Translations under genes and position numbers: made by a program
Shown: one piece after another, positions 60,101 to 64,000 of the stretch
Position numbering within the stretch: position 1 is the first letter of the stretch
Layout: every line of letters starts with the position of its first letter
From: Panopea generosa
Lineage: Eukaryota; Mollusca; Bivalvia; Adapedonta; Hiatellidae
DNA: 64,000 nt
Direction of reading: 5' to 3'
NCBI GenBank assembly: GCA_029582155.1
Contig: CM055907.1
Location: 15,350,974 to 15,414,973 of the forward strand
Notes under the pieces: generated by a model
The model's input: only the letters and a program-made list of their open reading frames with translations
The model's database searches: none
What the model was told of the DNA's origin: nothing

Positions 60101-61412
60101 TCTAATTTCTTGGGCGTAATAATCTTGCTACCGTTATGTAAAGGAGGTAATTCTTTAGTGAGACCTTTAAATGCATATAATAATGTAACAGCCGCAGTGA
60201 GTATAAACTGAAGATTAATTAGCTAGTTGACATCATCGGCAGGGTCGCTACTTCCCGCTACTTCATCTTGAAGATGTTGATTATTTTGAAGCTGGTGATT
60301 CGGTTATCCGTTGTAGTAAGGTGGTTATTGTCATCACGCCGTATTATGAGCCGCCGGTTAGTTTCTTTGCTGATGGTTAAACGATCCTGTCTAGGGCCAC
60401 GTTTACAAATATAAAAACGATGATCCTTTAAAATAGATGACTCCATCAAGTATCTAACATGGATTCATCCGGTGTTTACTCAACACGAAATTTAAACATT
60501 GAACATCATACAGATTTACAATAATCATCAATTCGACCCATTTAGAAGACTGGAGCAGAAGTGCATACGTCTGCCAAGTCGTTTGTAGAGTGGTCTAGTG
60601 TATCCGCCATTTGCAGCGATAAAGACGATATTTCTTTACCTGATTGACTTTGACCCAGTTAAGTATGTATAACCACCTTGTTTGATACGGTACCGGTGCA
60701 CTGCTATTATATCGGTGCACTGATATATTTGTTTTAATGGTGCACTGATAAAATATACCGTTACAACGTTTAAATATATTGGTCCACCGTTAAAAGTGGC
60801 GGTCCACCGTTATAATATATCGACGCACCGTTATATACCGGTGCACCGCTGCAAATGATGTACATACCGGTACATGATACTGATATAATTGGGAAATATT
60901 CATTTTTCGGGTGGTGTATTTCAAAATGTTGGTACATGTTTATGGCTTTATGAATTTAAGTTATTTTCGTTAAATATATACTGTGAATTTCTTCATTACA
61001 TTAGAGATTAAATCAATATGACCGATTATGAACATTTAGGAATACATTTCAATATTGTGAAGCGGTTTGCGAATTGTTGTCGAACTTTAAAATAGTTGTC
61101 AAATTAATTGATGAATTTTGTTATTTTTTCAATTCAAATATATAAACTTCTGGTATGATTCTAGCGAAGGTAATGGATACGCATTACTTTTGTTCTACAA
61201 TTATACATACTTCTGATTTGTTTAAGTAGTTTTAATCAAAAATATGAAACATGTATATTTGAGAATATCTTAACTGCATTATACTTGTTTCAGAGATAGG
61301 GACGAACTTGTCCTTATTAACGATGAATTTGTGCCACACCTGTCCCATACGGATGTGCTGAATTTATTCCATAAGGTTAAAGTTGACAGTAAGACTCGCT
61401 TGAGGCTAGTAA
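56440..61412 (+). CDS. Copy 3 (5' part): exons 1-3 of a third PDZ/beta-trefoil family gene
   Basis: Join 56440-57111, 58077-58264, 61294-61412 and continuing beyond the window. Exon 1 ends phase 0, exon 2 ends phase 2, and exon 3 has the same GTAAGTAAT double donor as copy 2. The N-terminal 224 residues are polar and Asn/Asp-rich with basic patches (CLKRLR, TPKRLR). Exons 2-3 give a PDZ-like domain. The trefoil exons must lie past 64000, since nothing like them appears between 61413 and 64000. Introns 2 and 3 each hold a 33-bp minisatellite. The gene may therefore be complete, but only its first half can be judged here. Confidence 0.8.
57112..58076. other. Copy 3 intron 1
   Basis: 0.96 kb. 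A short stretch at 57580-57790 ('cagtggcgtagctgacc' ... 'gcagctacgcaactggca') has facing ends and may be a small inverted-repeat element. Nothing else seen. Confidence 0.5.
58077..58264 (+). CDS. Copy 3 exon 2: first half of PDZ-like domain
   Basis: Acceptor 'ctgtttttgtag', donor 'CGA|gtaagt', phase 0 to phase 2. Encodes 'QPEAVDEIFIPHQLQTDN', then 'GDRFGANLATYSARD' and 'NQHIFYNVTRNGPASQMRI'. Position by position it follows copy 2 exon 2: GD-FGA-L-TY, then NQH-F, then a G-PA turn. Confidence 0.82.
58289..58690 (+). mobile_element. Unclassified interspersed element, 3' part (copy d)
   Basis: 'cactgttctacatatataga' to 'aatcttgctatcgtcttcta' matches 36260-36680. Its 3' end runs directly into the 33-bp array. 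Confidence 0.65.
58690..59285. repeat. 33-bp minisatellite, about 18 units, with TTTAGGGTTA motif
   Basis: Unit 'gggttactgatacagattta' plus 'agtgagaccttta', in copy 3 intron 2. The 'tgagaccttta' part also ends the neighbouring interspersed element, including at 60155, where there is no array. Confidence 0.93.
59489..59632 (+). repeat. Diverged relative of the 104-bp satellite
   Basis: 'catggaattccctttctctc', 'cacactgtgacattcatg' and 'gactgaccaatcagctcgag' parallel the solitary copy at 31268-31412. Confidence 0.45.
59700..60165 (+). mobile_element. Unclassified interspersed element, 3' part (copy e)
   Basis: 'ttttgtactgttctacatat' to 'ggtaattctttagtgagacc' matches 36260-36680 closely. Confidence 0.7.
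60166..61293. other. Rest of copy 3 intron 2
   Basis: Contains a patch at 60690-60870 where 'ccggtgcacc'-like and 'ggtccaccgtta' motifs recur. No exon seen. Confidence 0.5.
61294..61412 (+). CDS. Copy 3 exon 3: second half of PDZ-like domain
   Basis: Acceptor 'acttgtttcag'. Encodes 'DRDELVLINDEFVPHLSH' followed by 'TDVLNLFHKVKVDSKTRLRL'. The end is placed at 61412 by analogy with copy 2, using the downstream of two GT sites; with the upstream site it would be 61408. The exon is strongly similar to 32851-32969. Confidence 0.82.
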
Positions 61413-61874
61413 GTAATAAGTGTAGTCTGCCTTTTATCTTTCTTGTTTGTAAAGTTCTTACCTTTGGCTTTTTGAGATTTCCAATATACCAAACGTCGGT
61501 CTGGTATATTTTATATATACATTGTATAGTTAAAAAGCCCAAACACCCACAGTCCTACTCCAGAACCCAAATACACTCAATGTAAAATGTATTTTTACAA
61601 AATGGATACATTTTTAATCTTGTTTTGACCGCGTGCAACTGTCGTTTTCTTACATTTACTGAATTATTTTTTGACCTAGCTCTGTGTAGCAAACAAATGG
61701 TATACGTTATAAATTAACAGTAACTTTATTTTCACAGAAAAGGTGATCTAATGTAACGTTATATTATGATCTCTAACGTGTGTGGTGTTTTATGTTGCGA
61801 TAGGAAAGGAGTTATGTTTAGAATATGTAACGTCATTTTATGTCATCGAGAAAAGATGATCAGCTAATATAACC

Positions 61875-62010
61875 CATCTGGAAGGTTAACCAGTACCCAA
61901 GCACACCCATCACAGCAGGAAACTGTCGTGATTACTGTCTCACTTGTATCAGATGTAAAAAAACAATAAGAGGCAATGTCGTTATATCAATCACCTGTGG
62001 CACTCTCTAT
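61875..62010 (-). mobile_element. SINE family B fragment, minus
   Basis: 'ctggaaggttaaccagtacc' and 'gaggcaatgtcgttatatca' are the reverse complement of the family B body. Confidence 0.6.
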
Positions 62011-62454
62011 ATCTTGGTTAGTACATATGAACCGCCGTTTTGACCACTGTTTTTGGACATGTGCTGTAGGGTTTTGACCCTTACTTCTTTTGCATAATGT
62101 GATGAAGAGTTTTGACCGTCCTTTCTTGACACATAATGTAGCCTTTTGAACCCTTGTGCATTCCGGGTTTCAATCCCCTCCTGTCTAGGAACTTCAGGCT
62201 AGGAACCTCTTGGCTTTTATACTTAATGAATGGCTTATGCCATTGTGATGAAAAAAAGTTTTATTTATATTGAATATAGAATTTTGACCCCTAAATAATT
62301 TGTTCAAATGTAATTTTGACCGCTATAATTGGTTTAAGTGTAGAGTTTTGACCACTAAATTTTAGGCTGCAAAGTAGAGTATGTGCCTCTGTTTTGAAGC
62401 TAACAGGGCACATACATGTATATACCCATGTTCAGGTCAAGTGCCCCCACCCCC

Positions 62455-63058
62455 GGATCAATTATCACTGAGACTATGGCCAGGCTTTGGTAAATTATCA
62501 CTGAGCCTATGGCCAGGCTTTGGTAAATTATCACTGAGACTATGGCCAGGCTTTGGTAAATTATCACTGAGACTATGGCCAGGCTTTGGTAAATTATCAC
62601 TGAGCCTATGGCCAGGCTTTGGTAAATTATCACTGAGCCTATGGCCAGGCTTTGGTAAATTATCACTGAGCCTATGGCCAGGCTTTGGTAAATTATCACT
62701 GAGCCTATGGCCAGGCTTTGGTAAATTATCACTGAGACTATGGCCAGGCTTTGGTAAATTATCACTGAGCCTATGGTCAGGCTTTGGTAAATTATCACTG
62801 AGACTATGGCCAGGCTTTGGTAAATTATCACTGAGCCTATGGCCAGGCTTTGGTAAATTATCACTGAGCCTATGACCAGGCTTTGGTAAATTATCACTGA
62901 GACTATGGTCAGGCTTTGGTAAATTATCACTGAGACTATGGCCAGGCTTTGGTAAATTATCACTGAGCCTATGGCCAGGCTTTGGTAAATTATCACTGAG
63001 ACTGTTGCCAGGCTTTGGTAAATTATCACTGAGCCTATGGCCTGGCTTTGGTAAAAAA
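62455..63058. repeat. 33-bp minisatellite, about 18 units
   Basis: Unit 'ggccaggctttggtaaatta' plus 'tcactgagactat', with C/A exchange at one site (gagCcta or gagActa). Length divisible by 3 gives artefactual frames on both strands. Presumed intron 3 of copy 3. Confidence 0.94.
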
Positions 63059-63818
63059 TCATGACCTCTGATAGTCAGGAGCGCTTCCGGCTGAAATAAT
63101 GGAGTCCTAGTATGAAGTCGTGGACAATTGTTATTGTATAACATTTGCTTATTTATGCTTTTGCTAAACTGTAGACCGCAGAAACGGTGGTTGGTCTCCC
63201 GGCTAGCAGCTGTTATGAACTAGTTGATACGTCAGTGTTTTTTATCAATGTTGTGCGCAAGTCGATTAGTAAACCCCCGATTCTATAATAACCACTCGCA
63301 GCCATATTACAGAAATGGAAAACGCTGTAGAACACTATGAAGTATACGAAGATGAATTCAGAGTTATAACAGACCTGATCCAGGGGATGGAAGAGCTTCA
63401 GATATATTTAAATAAACTATAACAGTCGTGGTTTGGATATATATTAGATGTCTACTTCTTTAATGAAGTTTAACGGAATTTATTGCACTTTTTGATATAG
63501 AGCAGGTCAATGAAGAGTGTTTGAACACATCAGATAGATCAGATTAGATGATATGAATAAGTGAATGTTAGAAACATCAATGACTTTGTTAAATATTGTC
63601 ACCTACTTCTACCCTCTGACATTTAGGAGTAGAGTCAAACCGACGGCAGATATACATAATATGTATGTACATATGTTTCATTTAAAATCCTTTAATCTCA
63701 TTTACATAAAATATAAAGTAGAATATTTCGAGAATGTTGGCTAGATCAAATAATTTCTACAGTAATAGCTGTTGTACGAAGGGACTACAAACAACATATT
63801 ATATAATTAAACGTTGAA
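63059..63818. other. Stretch after the second 33-bp array
   Basis: Only the small ORF at 63315-63422 stands out. Otherwise AT-rich with no recognised feature. Confidence 0.45.
63315..63422 (+). CDS. Small ORF, 35 residues, unknown
   Basis: ATG preceded by an acceptor-like 'catattacag'. Encodes 'MENAVEHYEVYEDEFRVIT' and 'DLIQGMEELQIYLNKL', then TAA. It is acidic and amphipathic with helical potential. It lies in the presumed intron 3 of copy 3. There is no family assignment; it could be a remnant or chance. Confidence 0.2.
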   Translation: MENAVEHYEVYEDEFRVITDLIQGMEELQIYLNKL

Positions 63819-63976
63819 ATGAAACTTCTCGATTGTCATTACTAGGTCATTAGACGGATTAAACCGAAAAATGAAACTTCTCGATTGTCATTATTAGGTT
63901 ATTAGACGGATTAAACCGAAAAATGAAACTTCTCGATTGTCATTATTAGGTCATTAGACGGATTAAACCGAAAAAT
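63819..63976. repeat. 52-bp tandem repeat, 3 copies
   Basis: 'atgaaacttctcgattgtca' recurs at 63819, 63871 and 63923. Each unit ends 'gacggattaaaccgaaaa'. Confidence 0.93.
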
Positions 63977-64000
63977 TCCATCAAGAAGAAACAGTGGGCG

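Noticed and set aside
62400-63144. Long frames of 164-228 residues over the second 33-bp array
   Set aside because: Open on both strands in repeat units of 33 bp; no start context or domain.

Overview
The window is eukaryotic: AT-rich DNA with spliced genes, tRNA-derived SINEs, MITEs, a PIF/Harbinger DNA transposon and many satellite and minisatellite arrays. The repeat style (several SINE families with A/B-box heads, and a degenerate repeat carrying the phrase 'atatggccgccag') suggests a mollusc, probably a bivalve. The species cannot be fixed from the sequence alone.

The only host genes I can assemble with confidence are three tandem paralogues on the + strand. Copy 1 contributes its last two exons (314-374 and 1594-2030). 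Copy 2 is complete: seven coding exons from 27661 to 40756, reading as one 1620-base frame (539 residues). Copy 3 contributes its first three exons (56440-57111, 58077-58264, 61294-61412) and runs off the right end. Exon sizes and intron phases match between copies wherever they can be compared.

The predicted protein has four parts: (1) a polar, disordered N-terminus with an NLS-like basic patch; (2) a PDZ-like domain encoded by exons 2-3; (3) a region encoded by exons 4-7 whose strand pattern resembles the beta-trefoil of the IL-1/IL-18 cytokine family; (4) a Ser-rich spacer ending in a conserved basic tail. A PDZ-like module joined to an IL-1-like trefoil in a locally expanded family is the most interesting content here. 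The assignment rests on reading by eye and needs a profile or structure search.

The rest is mostly repeats. 1-7.4 kb: copy 1 tail and an 81-unit 30-bp minisatellite, then a 500-base assembly gap (7431-7930). 8-13.6 kb: SINEs, microsatellites and two inverted copies of a foldback element. 13.8-18.8 kb: a satellite of about 48 x 104 bp. 22.9-23.8 kb: an 18-bp array. 27.6-40.8 kb: gene copy 2, with repeats in its introns. 41.2-47 kb: MITEs and SINEs. 47740-52603: a structurally complete Harbinger element with TTA target-site duplication and decayed genes. 56.4-64 kb: gene copy 3, whose introns hold two different 33-bp arrays.

No rRNA genes, functional tRNA genes or CRISPR arrays were found. The tRNA-like stretches are SINE heads.
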